From: Corynebacterium sp.
Lineage (GTDB): Bacteria > Actinomycetota > Actinomycetes > Mycobacteriales > Mycobacteriaceae
NCBI RefSeq assembly: GCF_030532325.1
Contig: NZ_JAUNLS010000001.1
Location: 210,673-274,672 of the forward strand
Length of the DNA: 64,000 nt
Direction of reading: 5' to 3'
The position numbers and the translations under genes are program-made. The notes below the pieces were generated by a model. The model ran no database searches and was not told the origin of the DNA. It worked only from the letters and a program-made list of their open reading frames with translations. This document shows positions 1 to 7,648 of the stretch, one piece after another; the stretch's first letter is position 1; every line of letters starts with the position of its first letter.

Positions 1-135
1 CCCAGCGCCGTCAGACCCAGCGCCGTCAAGCTGGGCGAAGACCCTGTCCTTCAGCGCGGGCGGCGGGGTGACCTCGGGAAGGGAGTCAAGGAAGTCATCA
101 AAAGTCTCATCGGAGAACTCGTGTGTTGAGCTCAT
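1..135 (-). CDS. rskA: Anti-sigma factor (RskA-type), N-terminal part only
   Basis: Only the first 45 codons are in the window; the gene runs off the left edge. The ATG at 135 overlaps the stop of the sigK-like gene (ATGA overlap), so the two are translationally coupled. The visible part is acidic, beginning MSSTHEFSDETFDDFLDSLP, and is followed by a Pro-rich stretch, as in the cytosolic N-terminus of anti-sigma-K proteins that hold the sigma factor at the membrane. The expected transmembrane segment and extracytoplasmic domain lie outside the window. The name rests on operon position and the partner sigma factor, not on a diagnostic motif. Confidence 0.6.
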   Translation of the reverse strand, partial: MSSTHEFSDETFDDFLDSLPEVTPPPALKDRVFAQLDGAGSDGAG

Positions 136-734
136 CGCCCCTCCTTTCCCAGGATCCTTTTCAGTTTCTTCACGCCGTCGCGCACGCGGGTCTTCGCGGT
201 CCCCAGCGGCACAGACGTTGATTCTGCCAGTTCAGCGTGGCTTAATCCATCGAAGAAGGCGAGCATGACCGCCGTGCGATGCGGCTCGCCGATTCTCTCC
301 ACCGCCGCGCGCAGCCGCTGCGATTCCACGTTGCCCAGCGCCTCCTCCTCGATGCTCACGGCGGCATCACTGAGCTTGGCGTGCGCATCGTCGCGCTGCA
401 CGCTGGCCACGTGGCTGCGCAGCTTGTCGACGGCCCTCCCATGCGCCATCCTGCCCACCCACGCACGTGCGGTACCCAGCGAGGGATCGAAGGCAGCGGA
501 GCTCGTCCACGCCTCGACGAAGACGTCCTGGGCCACCTCCTCCGCCAGCGCGGGGTTTCGCAGAACGTGCAGGCACACGCTGTAGACGGAGGGCGCGAGG
601 GCGTCGTAAAGCTGGCTGAAGGCGCGCTTATCGCCCGCGGCGGACTCGACCAGCAGGTGGTTGAGTCGCGCGTGTTCTTCGGCGGTGAACGTTGGCACGG
701 GGTGAGAGCTTACCTCCAGCGGCGGGGCGGTCAT
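132..734 (-). CDS. sigK: ECF sigma factor, SigK-like
   Basis: A 200-residue ECF sigma factor. Region 2 spans about residues 35-105 (FSQLYDALAPSVYSVCLHVL, then the EEVAQDVFVEAW motif). Region 4 spans about residues 145-197 (LSHAELAESTSVPLGTAKTR, the -35-reading helix-turn-helix). It sits downstream of a small lipoprotein gene (9-nt gap) and upstream of, and overlapping, its anti-sigma gene. The divergent neighbour is dipZ; in Mycobacterium tuberculosis the SigK regulon includes dipZ and the sigK/rskA locus. Two sequences resembling the SigK consensus lie between the lipoprotein gene and dipZ, so autoregulation is likely. The SigK assignment is inferred from this context together with the family match. 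Confidence 0.82.
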   Translation of the reverse strand: MTAPPLEVSSHPVPTFTAEEHARLNHLLVESAAGDKRAFSQLYDALAPSVYSVCLHVLRNPALAEEVAQDVFVEAWTSSAAFDPSLGTARAWVGRMAHGRAVDKLRSHVASVQRDDAHAKLSDAAVSIEEEALGNVESQRLRAAVERIGEPHRTAVMLAFFDGLSHAELAESTSVPLGTAKTRVRDGVKKLKRILGKEGR

Positions 735-743
735 AACGCCGTG

Positions 744-920
744 CTAGTGGGACATTTCGGAGCTGGGCGCCATCATCTCCGAGCTCATCATCGCGTCGGA
801 CTCGGGCGCTATCATCTCCGAGCTGGGCTCCATCTTCTTGGTGTCCTGCGCGTTGTTGCACGCGGCCAGGCTGGCGGCGGCGAAGGCGAGCGCAGCGGTG
901 GTGGTCAGAAGCTTGTTCAC
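744..920 (-). CDS. Methionine-rich mini-lipoprotein, first gene of the sigK operon
   Basis: A 58-residue protein starting at GTG 920, preceded by AAGGAG-type RBS about 6 nt upstream; the longer upstream frame has no RBS and runs through the promoter. Residues 1-20 are a signal peptide ending in the lipobox LAAC, with Cys21 the predicted lipidated residue. The mature part is about 38 residues and strikingly biased: residues 30-58 contain seven Met and three SSEM motifs (33-36, 46-49, 53-56), ending in His. It occupies the place held in mycobacteria by the SigK-controlled MPT70/MPT83 proteins but has no fasciclin domain. Function unknown; an extracytoplasmic metal-binding or oxidisable Met tail is only a hypothesis. 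Confidence 0.78.
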   Translation of the reverse strand: MNKLLTTTAALAFAAASLAACNNAQDTKKMEPSSEMIAPESDAMMSSEMMAPSSEMSH

Positions 921-969
921 GGTTTTCTCCTTGCGGTTGTGGGCCGGCCTTTCCGTCCCTCTCACCACC

Positions 970-998
970 CATTCGGAGCCGGGGCGCGGGGTGGATTG
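970..998 (-). promoter_or_regulatory. SigK-type promoter for lipoprotein-sigK-rskA operon
   Basis: On the minus strand this reads CAATCC-N16-CCGAATG. The mycobacterial SigK consensus is CCATCC-N16/17-CCGAATG, so the -10 element matches fully and the -35 element at five of six bases. It ends 49 nt upstream of the GTG of the lipoprotein gene. Confidence 0.72.
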
Positions 999-1012
999 GA
1001 AAAAATTTCTTG

Positions 1013-1041
1013 CAATCCACTTGCCGGGTGCGCTCCGAAGT
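1013..1041 (+). promoter_or_regulatory. SigK-type promoter for dipZ
   Basis: Reads CAATCC-N16-CCGAAGT, with the same -35 element and spacer length as the divergent promoter on the other strand and one or two changes in the -10. It ends 40 nt before the dipZ ATG. The two -35 boxes form an inverted repeat 14 nt apart (993-998 and 1013-1018), so two holoenzymes would bind back to back. Confidence 0.68.
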
Positions 1042-1081
1042 GATGGATGCAAGCTTTCACTGGCATGGAGAAAGGAATCTC

Positions 1082-2659
1082 ATGTTATCTACCCTGCTCA
1101 TCGGGTTCAGCGGTGGCCTCATCACCGGCATCTCGCCATGTATTCTGCCGGTGCTGCCGCTGGTCCTCGCCGTTAGCGGCGGCTCGCGGTGGCGGCCGTG
1201 GCAGGTGGTCGGCGGGCTGGTGACCAGCTTCACGCTCGTCACGCTCTTTGCCACCACGGTGCTCAGCGCCCTGCACTTGCCGACGGACATCGTGTGGAAG
1301 GTGGGCATCGGGCTGCTCATCCTCGTGGGCCTGGGCATGATCTTTCCCCGCTTCCAGGAGCTCCTCGAGTGGCCCTTCCAGAAGCTGCCGCACGCCAGCT
1401 CCCTGCAGAATAAGGCCCGCGATAAGGGCGGTTTTGCCGTGGGCCTGGCCATGGGCATCGTCTTTGTGCCTTGCGCGGGCCCGGTGCTGGCCGCGATTTC
1501 AGTTGCCGGGGCCACGGGCAGCATCGACGCCCGCATCCTCGCGTTGAGCGTGTCCTTCGCCGCGGGCGTGGCCATCCCGCTGCTGGCCTTCGCACTCGGC
1601 GGCAACGAGGTGGGCAAGCGCGTCGATGCTTTCCGACGCCACCAGCGCAGCGTCCGCATCACCGCCGGCGTCGTGGTCATTGCCATGGCCCTGGCGATTG
1701 CCGGCGGGGCGCCGGCCTGGCTGCAGCAGAAGCTGCCCAGTGTGGGCCAGGAAGCGGTGATTGGGGAGGCCTCGGCAAGCAAGGCGGGCGATCTGGTGCC
1801 GGAATTGGTGGGGCTCAGCGGCTGGCTCAACACGGACTCCCCCGTTGATCCGCGTACGAACGGCAAGGTCACGCTCATCGATTTCTGGGCCTATGCCTGC
1901 ATCAATTGCCAGCGCAACAACGTGCACCTGGTCAAGCTTTACGAGCACTACAAGGACTACGGCCTCGAGGTGGTGGGCGTTCACGCGCCGGAGTACGCCT
2001 TCGAGCGCGAGGCCGCCAACGTGCGCCGCGCCGTTGAGGAGCAGGGGATTTCCTACCCAGTGGCCCAGGACAACGACTTTGCCACCTGGCAGGCCTTCAA
2101 CAATCAGTACTGGCCGGCGCACTACCTGGTGGATAGCACCGGCGTGCTGCGCGAGTCCCACCACGGCGAGGGCGATTACGCCGAGACCGAAAAGCTTGTG
2201 CGCGAGCTGTTGCGCGAGCGCGACCCGCAGGTAGCACTTCCCGCCCCGCTGGAGGAGGCCGATTCCGCCACCACCGCGATGCGCAACCCGGAGACCTACC
2301 TGGGAACCGCGCGGGCGCGCTACTTTGCCAACGAGAACTACTCCCCCGGCACCCGCGAGTTCCAGCTGGGCACCCCGGAGCTAGGCCAGTACTCGCTGGG
2401 CGGGACGTGGACGCTGGAGGGCCAGCCCATCACCGCCGGCGAAGGCGCGCGGCTGCGGCTGAACTACCACGCCGCGTGGGTGCAACTGGTGGTCTCCGGC
2501 CAGGGCAGCATCACGCTGCACCGCGCCGACGGATCCACGCGGGTCTTCCCCGTCACCGAGGACGGCACCGTGGACCTCATCAAGGGCGAGGAGAACATCG
2601 AGACCATTGAGTTGGAGGTCAGCGAGGGCCTGAGGCTCTACTCCTTTACCTTCGGCTAG
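1082..2659 (+). CDS. dipZ: DipZ: CcdA-type membrane domain fused to thioredoxin and carbohydrate-binding-like domain
   Basis: 525 residues from ATG 1082, which has an AAAGGAA RBS; the upstream frame extension crosses the promoter and is not used. Residues 1-220 are a CcdA/DsbD-like membrane domain with the N-terminal motif GISPCILPVLPL and the second Cys motif FVPCAGPVL, which pass electrons across the membrane. Residues about 235-395 form a TlpA/thioredoxin-like domain with active site Cys273-Ile-Asn-Cys276. The C-terminal 130 residues match the extra jelly-roll domain of mycobacterial DipZ. Likely role: exporting reducing power to extracytoplasmic thiols. Divergent from the sigK operon and behind a SigK-type promoter. 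Confidence 0.9.
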   Translation: MLSTLLIGFSGGLITGISPCILPVLPLVLAVSGGSRWRPWQVVGGLVTSFTLVTLFATTVLSALHLPTDIVWKVGIGLLILVGLGMIFPRFQELLEWPFQKLPHASSLQNKARDKGGFAVGLAMGIVFVPCAGPVLAAISVAGATGSIDARILALSVSFAAGVAIPLLAFALGGNEVGKRVDAFRRHQRSVRITAGVVVIAMALAIAGGAPAWLQQKLPSVGQEAVIGEASASKAGDLVPELVGLSGWLNTDSPVDPRTNGKVTLIDFWAYACINCQRNNVHLVKLYEHYKDYGLEVVGVHAPEYAFEREAANVRRAVEEQGISYPVAQDNDFATWQAFNNQYWPAHYLVDSTGVLRESHHGEGDYAETEKLVRELLRERDPQVALPAPLEEADSATTAMRNPETYLGTARARYFANENYSPGTREFQLGTPELGQYSLGGTWTLEGQPITAGEGARLRLNYHAAWVQLVVSGQGSITLHRADGSTRVFPVTEDGTVDLIKGEENIETIELEVSEGLRLYSFTFG

Positions 2660-2682
2660 GCTGCGGTACCCCAGCGGCGAAT

Positions 2683-3123
2683 CTAAGCCGCTGCAGCCTT
2701 GCCGTCCGCCCCACGTCGCAAGAGCGCGCCCAGCCCCACGCCCACCACGGCGCCGGGCAGGAAGATGGCCAGCCAGAACAGCAGGTAGCCCGTGCCGTCG
2801 AGAGCGGTGCCATCGCCACTGCCGGAGAGGGAATAGATTCCCAGCCCCACCACGACCACCGCGGCGAGCACCGCCGCGTTGACCAGGCCCGCCCCCACCG
2901 AGGAGGGAAAGGCCACGAGGGCCACAAAGATCGCCGGGATGGCAAAGAGCAGCCAGCTATCTACCAACGCATCTGGGGCCACGAGCAGCCAGGCGGCCAC
3001 GGCGATGCCGCCGAGCACCCCGGCCAGCGGCGCCGGGCGGGCCCCCGTGCGGCGAGCGACAGCCCAGGCCACGGCACAGACAAGAACAAGCGGGACCAGC
3101 CCGAAGAGTGCAAGAAAATACAT
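2683..3123 (-). CDS. Small polytopic membrane protein, unknown function
   Basis: 146 residues with about four hydrophobic segments (residues 2-23, 34-52, 57-73, 79-98 and a last one around 112-134). The C-terminus is positively charged and Ala-rich. No catalytic motif or recognisable family was seen. It converges with dipZ (23-nt gap) and is divergent from metY, so it is probably a single-gene unit. Confidence 0.7.
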   Translation of the reverse strand: MYFLALFGLVPLVLVCAVAWAVARRTGARPAPLAGVLGGIAVAAWLLVAPDALVDSWLLFAIPAIFVALVAFPSSVGAGLVNAAVLAAVVVVGLGIYSLSGSGDGTALDGTGYLLFWLAIFLPGAVVGVGLGALLRRGADGKAAAA

Positions 3124-3198
3124 AAACCCAGCGTAAAGAGTTCCCCCCCAGGCTCAAGGGCTTAACGGTAACCATTCCGTCACAATCGCCGCCCATTC

Positions 3199-3214
3199 CC
3201 GACTGCTCTGTCTA
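3199..3214 (+). promoter_or_regulatory. Possible McbR operator upstream of metY
   Basis: Reads CCGAC-N6-GTCTA; the published C. glutamicum McbR operator is TAGAC-N6-GTCTA, so eight of ten defined bases match. It lies about 78 nt upstream of the metY start. A second eight-of-ten match precedes the methionine importer at 24689. Confidence 0.45.
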
Positions 3215-3291
3215 TTTTTATTCACCCTGTGGCCTGCATCTTCGCGGCAACCCCCTTGTGACGTGAACCGCTTGGTCTAGTCTTGCCAAGC

Positions 3292-4623
3292 ATGACAACC
3301 AAGTACAACAATTCCGCAGTCAATGAGTGGTCCTTCGCCACCCGCTCCGTCCACGCCGGCCAGAACCTGGACGGCTTCCTCAACGCCCGCAACGTCCCCA
3401 TCTACCAAACCGCCTCCTACGTCTTCGACGACGCCGCCCACGCCGCCGCGCGCTTCGACCTCTCCGATTCCGGCCCCGTCTACACCCGCCTGACCAACCC
3501 CACCCAGGACGCCCTGGAAGAGCGCATCGCCTCCCTGGAGGGCGGCGTGGCCGCCGTAGCCTTCGCCTCCGGCCAGGCCGCTGAGACCGCAGCCATCCTC
3601 AACCTCGCCTCCGCAGGCGATCACATCGTGACCTCCCCGCGCCTCTACGGCGGCACCAGCACCCTGTTCACCGTGACCCTCAAGCGCCTGGGCATCGAGG
3701 TCAGCTACGTGGATAACCCGGACGATCCCAGCTCCTGGCAGGAGGCCGTACGCCCCAACACCAAGGCTTTCTACGGTGAGACCTTTGGCAACCCGGTGGC
3801 CGATGTCTTCGACATCCCGGCCGTGGCCGAGGTCGCGCACGCCAATCAGGTGCCGCTGATTATCGATAACACCATCGCCACCGCGGCACTTGCCCGCCCG
3901 CTGGATCTGGGCGCGGACATCGTGGTGGCCTCGACCACCAAGTTCTACACCGGCAACGGCACGGCGCTCGGCGGTGTCATCGTCGACGGCGGTAAATTTG
4001 ACTGGACCGTCGAGCGCGACGGCAAGCCCGTCTTCCCCTACTTTGTCACCCCGGACGAGGCCTACCACGGCCTCAAGTACGCCGACCTCGGCGCCCCGGC
4101 CTTCGCGCTCAAGGCCCGCGTGGGCCTGCTGCGCGATACCGGCGCCACCATCTCCCCCTTCAACGCCTGGCTGACCCTCAACGGCATCGAGACCCTGGAG
4201 CTGCGCATCCAACGCCACAACGAAAACGCCCAGGCCGTCGCCGAGTTCCTGGAGTCCCACCCCAAGACCGCCAAGGTCAACTACGCCGGCTTGGAGTCCT
4301 CCCCGTACAAGGCCGTCAAGGAGAAGCTGGGCTACTCCTACACCGGCTCGGTTCTCTCCTTTGACATCACCGTGCCGGAGGGCAAGGACGCGCGCGAGAC
4401 CGCGTGGGCGTTCATCGACGCCCTGCAGCTGCACTCCAACCTGGCCAACATCGGCGACACCCGCTCGCTGGTGGTGCACCCGGCCACCACCACCCACTCG
4501 CAGTCGGACGAGGCCTCGCTGGCCGCCGCGGGCATCACCCAGGCCACTATCCGCCTCTCGGTGGGCATCGAGGATGTCAAGGACATCATCGCTGACCTCG
4601 AGCGAGGTTTCGCAGCCCTCTAA
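3292..4623 (+). CDS. metY: O-acetylhomoserine sulfhydrylase MetY
   Basis: 443 residues, a full-length PLP enzyme of the Cys/Met metabolism family that makes homocysteine from O-acetylhomoserine and sulfide. The PLP lysine is Lys217 in ASTTKFYTGNG; the N-terminal MARS-like segment SVHAGQNLDGFLNARNVPIY and the C-terminal substrate-binding part (GDTRSLVVHPATTTHSQ) are intact. Start ATG 3292 has no RBS. TTGTGA (3256-3261), a 16-nt gap and TAGTCT (3278-3283) end 8 nt before it, which suggests a leaderless transcript. metX follows after 42 nt and supplies its substrate. Confidence 0.95.
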   Translation: MTTKYNNSAVNEWSFATRSVHAGQNLDGFLNARNVPIYQTASYVFDDAAHAAARFDLSDSGPVYTRLTNPTQDALEERIASLEGGVAAVAFASGQAAETAAILNLASAGDHIVTSPRLYGGTSTLFTVTLKRLGIEVSYVDNPDDPSSWQEAVRPNTKAFYGETFGNPVADVFDIPAVAEVAHANQVPLIIDNTIATAALARPLDLGADIVVASTTKFYTGNGTALGGVIVDGGKFDWTVERDGKPVFPYFVTPDEAYHGLKYADLGAPAFALKARVGLLRDTGATISPFNAWLTLNGIETLELRIQRHNENAQAVAEFLESHPKTAKVNYAGLESSPYKAVKEKLGYSYTGSVLSFDITVPEGKDARETAWAFIDALQLHSNLANIGDTRSLVVHPATTTHSQSDEASLAAAGITQATIRLSVGIEDVKDIIADLERGFAAL

Positions 4624-4665
4624 TCCACCCCGTCAGTCACACCAGGCCACGTAAAGGTAGCGAGG

Positions 4666-5769
4666 ATGACCCAACTCCCCCAGCTGGCGCCCGAAGGCGA
4701 GCGCACCGTAGTTCCCATCGGCACATTCCGCACGGAGGCGGGCGCTGTGCTTGACGACGCCTCCCTGGCCTACCAGCGCTGGGGCACCCTCACCGTGGAT
4801 GAGGCGGGCGCGAGCAACGTCATCCTCGTCGAGCACGCCCTGACCGGGGATTCCAACGTGGCTGACTGGTGGGGCGATCTGCTCGGTCCGGGCAAGGCGC
4901 TCGATACCGACCGCTGGTGTGTGATCGCCACCAACGCCCTGGGCGGGTGCAACGGATCCACCGGGCCGAGCTCTCCGCACCCGGACGGGGCGCCCTGGGG
5001 AAGCCGGTTCCCGGCGCTGTCCATCCGCGATCTCGTCGAGGCGGAACAGGCCCTGCTGGATCGCCTCGGCATCGAGCGCGTGCACGCCGTCGTCGGCGGG
5101 TCCATGGGCGGTGCGCGCGCCCTGGAGTGGACGCTGCTGCACCCGGAGATGGTGGATTCCGCCTGCGTCATCGCGGTTTCGGCCCGCGCCTCGGCGTGGC
5201 AGATCGGCATCCAGTCCGCGCAGATTTCCGCCATCGAGCGCGATCCCCTGTGGCAGGGCGGCGACTACTACGCCGGCGAGGCTCCCCGCGAAGGCCTGGC
5301 GGCCGCGCGCCGCATCGCGCACCTGACCTACCGCGGCGAGCAGGAAATAGACGAGCGCTTCGGCGTCCAGGCACAGGCGGGGGAAAACCCGCTCGGGCCC
5401 CACCGCCGCCGGGATCAGCGCTTCGCCGTGAACTCCTACCTGGATTATCAGGGCACCAAGCTGGTGGAGCGCTTCGACGCCGGCTCCTACGTCACGCTCA
5501 CCGAGGCTCTCAACCGGCATGACATCGGCCGCAGCCGCGGCGGCCTCAACCGCGCCTTAGGCAACTCGACGGTGCCCACGATGGTCGTCGGTGTGGACAC
5601 CGACATCCTCTACCCCTACCACCAGCAGGAACACCTCTCGCGCAACCTGGGCAACCTGATGGGCATCGCCAAGATTTTCTCGCCGGTGGGCCACGACGCC
5701 TTCCTCACCGAGTCCCGCCAGATGGACCGCATCCTGCGGCAGTTTCTCCGGCTCAGTGCGCGGCGCTGA
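4666..5769 (+). CDS. metX: Homoserine O-acetyltransferase MetX
   Basis: 367 residues, an alpha/beta-hydrolase-fold acyltransferase that acetylates homoserine with acetyl-CoA in the first committed step of methionine synthesis. The nucleophile elbow is GGSMGG with Ser146, the late acid is in VGVDTDILYP, and the catalytic His is His343 in GHDAFLTE. RBS GCGAGG lies directly ahead of the ATG. Cotranscribed with metY. Confidence 0.95.
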   Translation: MTQLPQLAPEGERTVVPIGTFRTEAGAVLDDASLAYQRWGTLTVDEAGASNVILVEHALTGDSNVADWWGDLLGPGKALDTDRWCVIATNALGGCNGSTGPSSPHPDGAPWGSRFPALSIRDLVEAEQALLDRLGIERVHAVVGGSMGGARALEWTLLHPEMVDSACVIAVSARASAWQIGIQSAQISAIERDPLWQGGDYYAGEAPREGLAAARRIAHLTYRGEQEIDERFGVQAQAGENPLGPHRRRDQRFAVNSYLDYQGTKLVERFDAGSYVTLTEALNRHDIGRSRGGLNRALGNSTVPTMVVGVDTDILYPYHQQEHLSRNLGNLMGIAKIFSPVGHDAFLTESRQMDRILRQFLRLSARR

Positions 5770-5801
5770 ACCGAGACCCCCTCACGCAGCTGGCCAAGCA
5801 G

Positions 5802-6173
5802 CTAGCTGCCCAGCGCGTCGATGGAATACGCCAAAAAGGCCATCGCCGCGCCCAGGGCGCCGGTGAAGGTGGCGTCGAAGCGGCGCGAGCGCACCGCCAG
5901 GATGCCCACCTTCTGTGAGTCGCAGGTCAGGCGAACCACCGATAGCCACATCAGCGCCCCACCCAGCAGGAAGGTGGCGCGGCGCCAGTGATCGAGCAGC
6001 GCGTAGACACCGGATAGCGCCACCGCGGCCACGAAAAGCCCGATGCCTGCCCACTGCACCGCTGCGGGCAGGGGCGAGGGGGCAAGGCCGACGTCGTGAG
6101 GATTGTGCAAGGACAAGCGCGGCGCCTGCGCTACCGCCTCATCCGCTTGCTCCGTGCGCGCGTGCCGAGCCAT
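5802..6173 (-). CDS. DUF3017 membrane protein
   Basis: 123 residues from the ATG at 6173, which overlaps the folD stop (TAATG). A polar N-terminus of about 35 residues is followed by three hydrophobic segments (about 39-58, 65-81 and 98-117). Actinobacterial DUF3017 proteins commonly follow folD, as here. Function unknown. The gene converges with metX. Confidence 0.78.
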   Translation of the reverse strand: MARHARTEQADEAVAQAPRLSLHNPHDVGLAPSPLPAAVQWAGIGLFVAAVALSGVYALLDHWRRATFLLGGALMWLSVVRLTCDSQKVGILAVRSRRFDATFTGALGAAMAFLAYSIDALGS

Positions 6174-7030
6174 TAGGCCTGCTGCGCCAGCTTTTCTGCG
6201 CGCTCCACAATGTTGCTGACCAGGAAAGCGCGCGTCAGCGGGCCCACGCCACCCGGGTTCGGGGAGACGTAGCCGGCCTTCTCCCAAACGTCCGGGGCGA
6301 CGTCGCCAGCCAGCTTGCCGTCCACGCGGGAGACTCCGACGTCGAGCACCGCAGCGCCCTCCTTAACCATGTCCGCAGTGAGCATGTGCGCCTTGCCGGC
6401 GGCGGCGATGATGATGTCCGCGTTGCGGGTCTCGGCGGCCAGATCCTTGGTGCCGGTGTGGCACAGGGTGACGGTGGAATTCTCACTGCGGCGGGTGAGC
6501 ATCAGGCCGATCGGGCGGCCCACGGTCACGCCGCGGCCGATGACCACCACCTTGGCGCCGTCCAGCTCCACGCCGAAGCGGCGCAGCAGGTGAATGCAGC
6601 CGTTCGGGGTGCACGGCAGCGGGGCTTCCTCGTTGAGCACCAGCTTGCCCAGGTTGACCGGGTGCAGGCCGTCGGCGTCCTTCTCCGGGTCAATCTTGGA
6701 GAGGATGCGGTTCTCATCGAGGTGCTTCGGCAGCGGCAGCTGCACGATGTAGCCGGTGCAGGCGTCATCGTTGTTGAGCTCGTCGATGACCTTCTCCAAC
6801 TCCTCCTGCGTGATATCGCCCGGCAGATCCTTGCGGATGGAGTTGATGCCGAGCTTCTCGCAATCACGGTGCTTCATCTTCACGTAGGAGTGAGAGCCGG
6901 GATCATCGCCCACCAGGACGGTGGCCAGGCCCGGGGTGATCCCCTTCTCCTTTAGGGCGTTCACGCGCTGCGCTAGGTCTTCGAAGATCTCGTCGCGGTA
7001 CAGGTTGCCATCAAGTTTGGTTGCACTCAT
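6173..7030 (-). CDS. folD: Bifunctional methylenetetrahydrofolate dehydrogenase/cyclohydrolase FolD
   Basis: 285 residues. It interconverts 5,10-methylene- and 10-formyl-THF. The catalytic Tyr/Lys signature is [16 protein letters not shown], and the NADP-binding motif [12 protein letters not shown] and C-terminal [10 protein letters not shown] are intact. ATG 7030 is preferred over 7039: minus-strand TAGGAT ends 7 nt before it, consistent with a leaderless mRNA, and the product then begins [14 protein letters not shown] as in relatives. Confidence 0.95.
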   Translation of the reverse strand: MSATKLDGNLYRDEIFEDLAQRVNALKEKGITPGLATVLVGDDPGSHSYVKMKHRDCEKLGINSIRKDLPGDITQEELEKVIDELNNDDACTGYIVQLPLPKHLDENRILSKIDPEKDADGLHPVNLGKLVLNEEAPLPCTPNGCIHLLRRFGVELDGAKVVVIGRGVTVGRPIGLMLTRRSENSTVTLCHTGTKDLAAETRNADIIIAAAGKAHMLTADMVKEGAAVLDVGVSRVDGKLAGDVAPDVWEKAGYVSPNPGGVGPLTRAFLVSNIVERAEKLAQQA

Positions 7031-7037
7031 GCCCACC

Positions 7038-7060
7038 ATCCTAGACTCAATCCCTAGACT
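7038..7060. promoter_or_regulatory. Divergent -10 elements of folD and trmL
   Basis: Minus-strand TAGGAT (7043-7038) ends 7 nt before the folD ATG. Plus-strand TAGACT (7055-7060) ends 8 nt before the trmL ATG. The two genes thus share a 38-nt intergenic region with overlapping promoters and no room for leaders. Convincing -35 boxes are not evident. Confidence 0.6.
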
Positions 7061-7068
7061 GAAAACCC

Positions 7069-7539
7069 ATGAGCACTCTGCATATCGTCTTTGACAATCC
7101 CGTCATCCCCACCAACACCGGCAACGCCATCCGCACCGCCGCGGTGACGGGCGCTACCCTTCACCTCATCGAGCCGCTGGGATTCAACTTCGACGATAAG
7201 CACCTCAAGCGCGCCGGCCTGGACTACCACGACCTAGCGGAGCTACGCATCCACAAGGACTTCGATGCCTGCATGGACGCCCTGCCCGGCTCCCGCGTCT
7301 TCGCGTTTACCACCCACACGGATAAGTGGTTCACCGATGTTCAGTACCAGGACGGCGACGTCCTCCTCTTTGGCACCGAGCCCACCGGGCTTCCCCCGGA
7401 GCACCTCAACCACCCGCGGGTCACCGAGCAGGTGCGCATCCCCATGGTCCCGGCGCGCCGTTCAATGAACCTCTCCAACGCGGCCTCCACCGCCGTCTTC
7501 GAGGCCTGGCGCCAGCTGGGCTTTGCCGGCGGGGTCTAG
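7069..7539 (+). CDS. trmL: tRNA (cytidine(34)-2'-O)-methyltransferase, SPOUT family
   Basis: 156 residues, the usual TrmL length. Knotted SPOUT motifs are present: N-terminal [25 protein letters not shown], and C-terminal [18 protein letters not shown], which binds S-adenosylmethionine. It methylates the wobble-base ribose of tRNA-Leu isoacceptors in the family's characterised members. Probably leaderless. Confidence 0.92.
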   Translation: MSTLHIVFDNPVIPTNTGNAIRTAAVTGATLHLIEPLGFNFDDKHLKRAGLDYHDLAELRIHKDFDACMDALPGSRVFAFTTHTDKWFTDVQYQDGDVLLFGTEPTGLPPEHLNHPRVTEQVRIPMVPARRSMNLSNAASTAVFEAWRQLGFAGGV

Positions 7540-7648
7540 CTCCCGCGCTGCGCGGCGGGCTGGGGCGCGGCACAATAACACTGAAACAATAAGAAGAGCC
7601 GACCGCGGCACCTGCACTTGAGACCTGCCTATAAAGGAGCCCACCGCA

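Noticed and set aside
7618-7635. TTGAGA and TATAAA as a promoter for the pyruvate kinase-like gene
   Set aside because: The spacing is only 6 nt; TATAAA overlaps the RBS.
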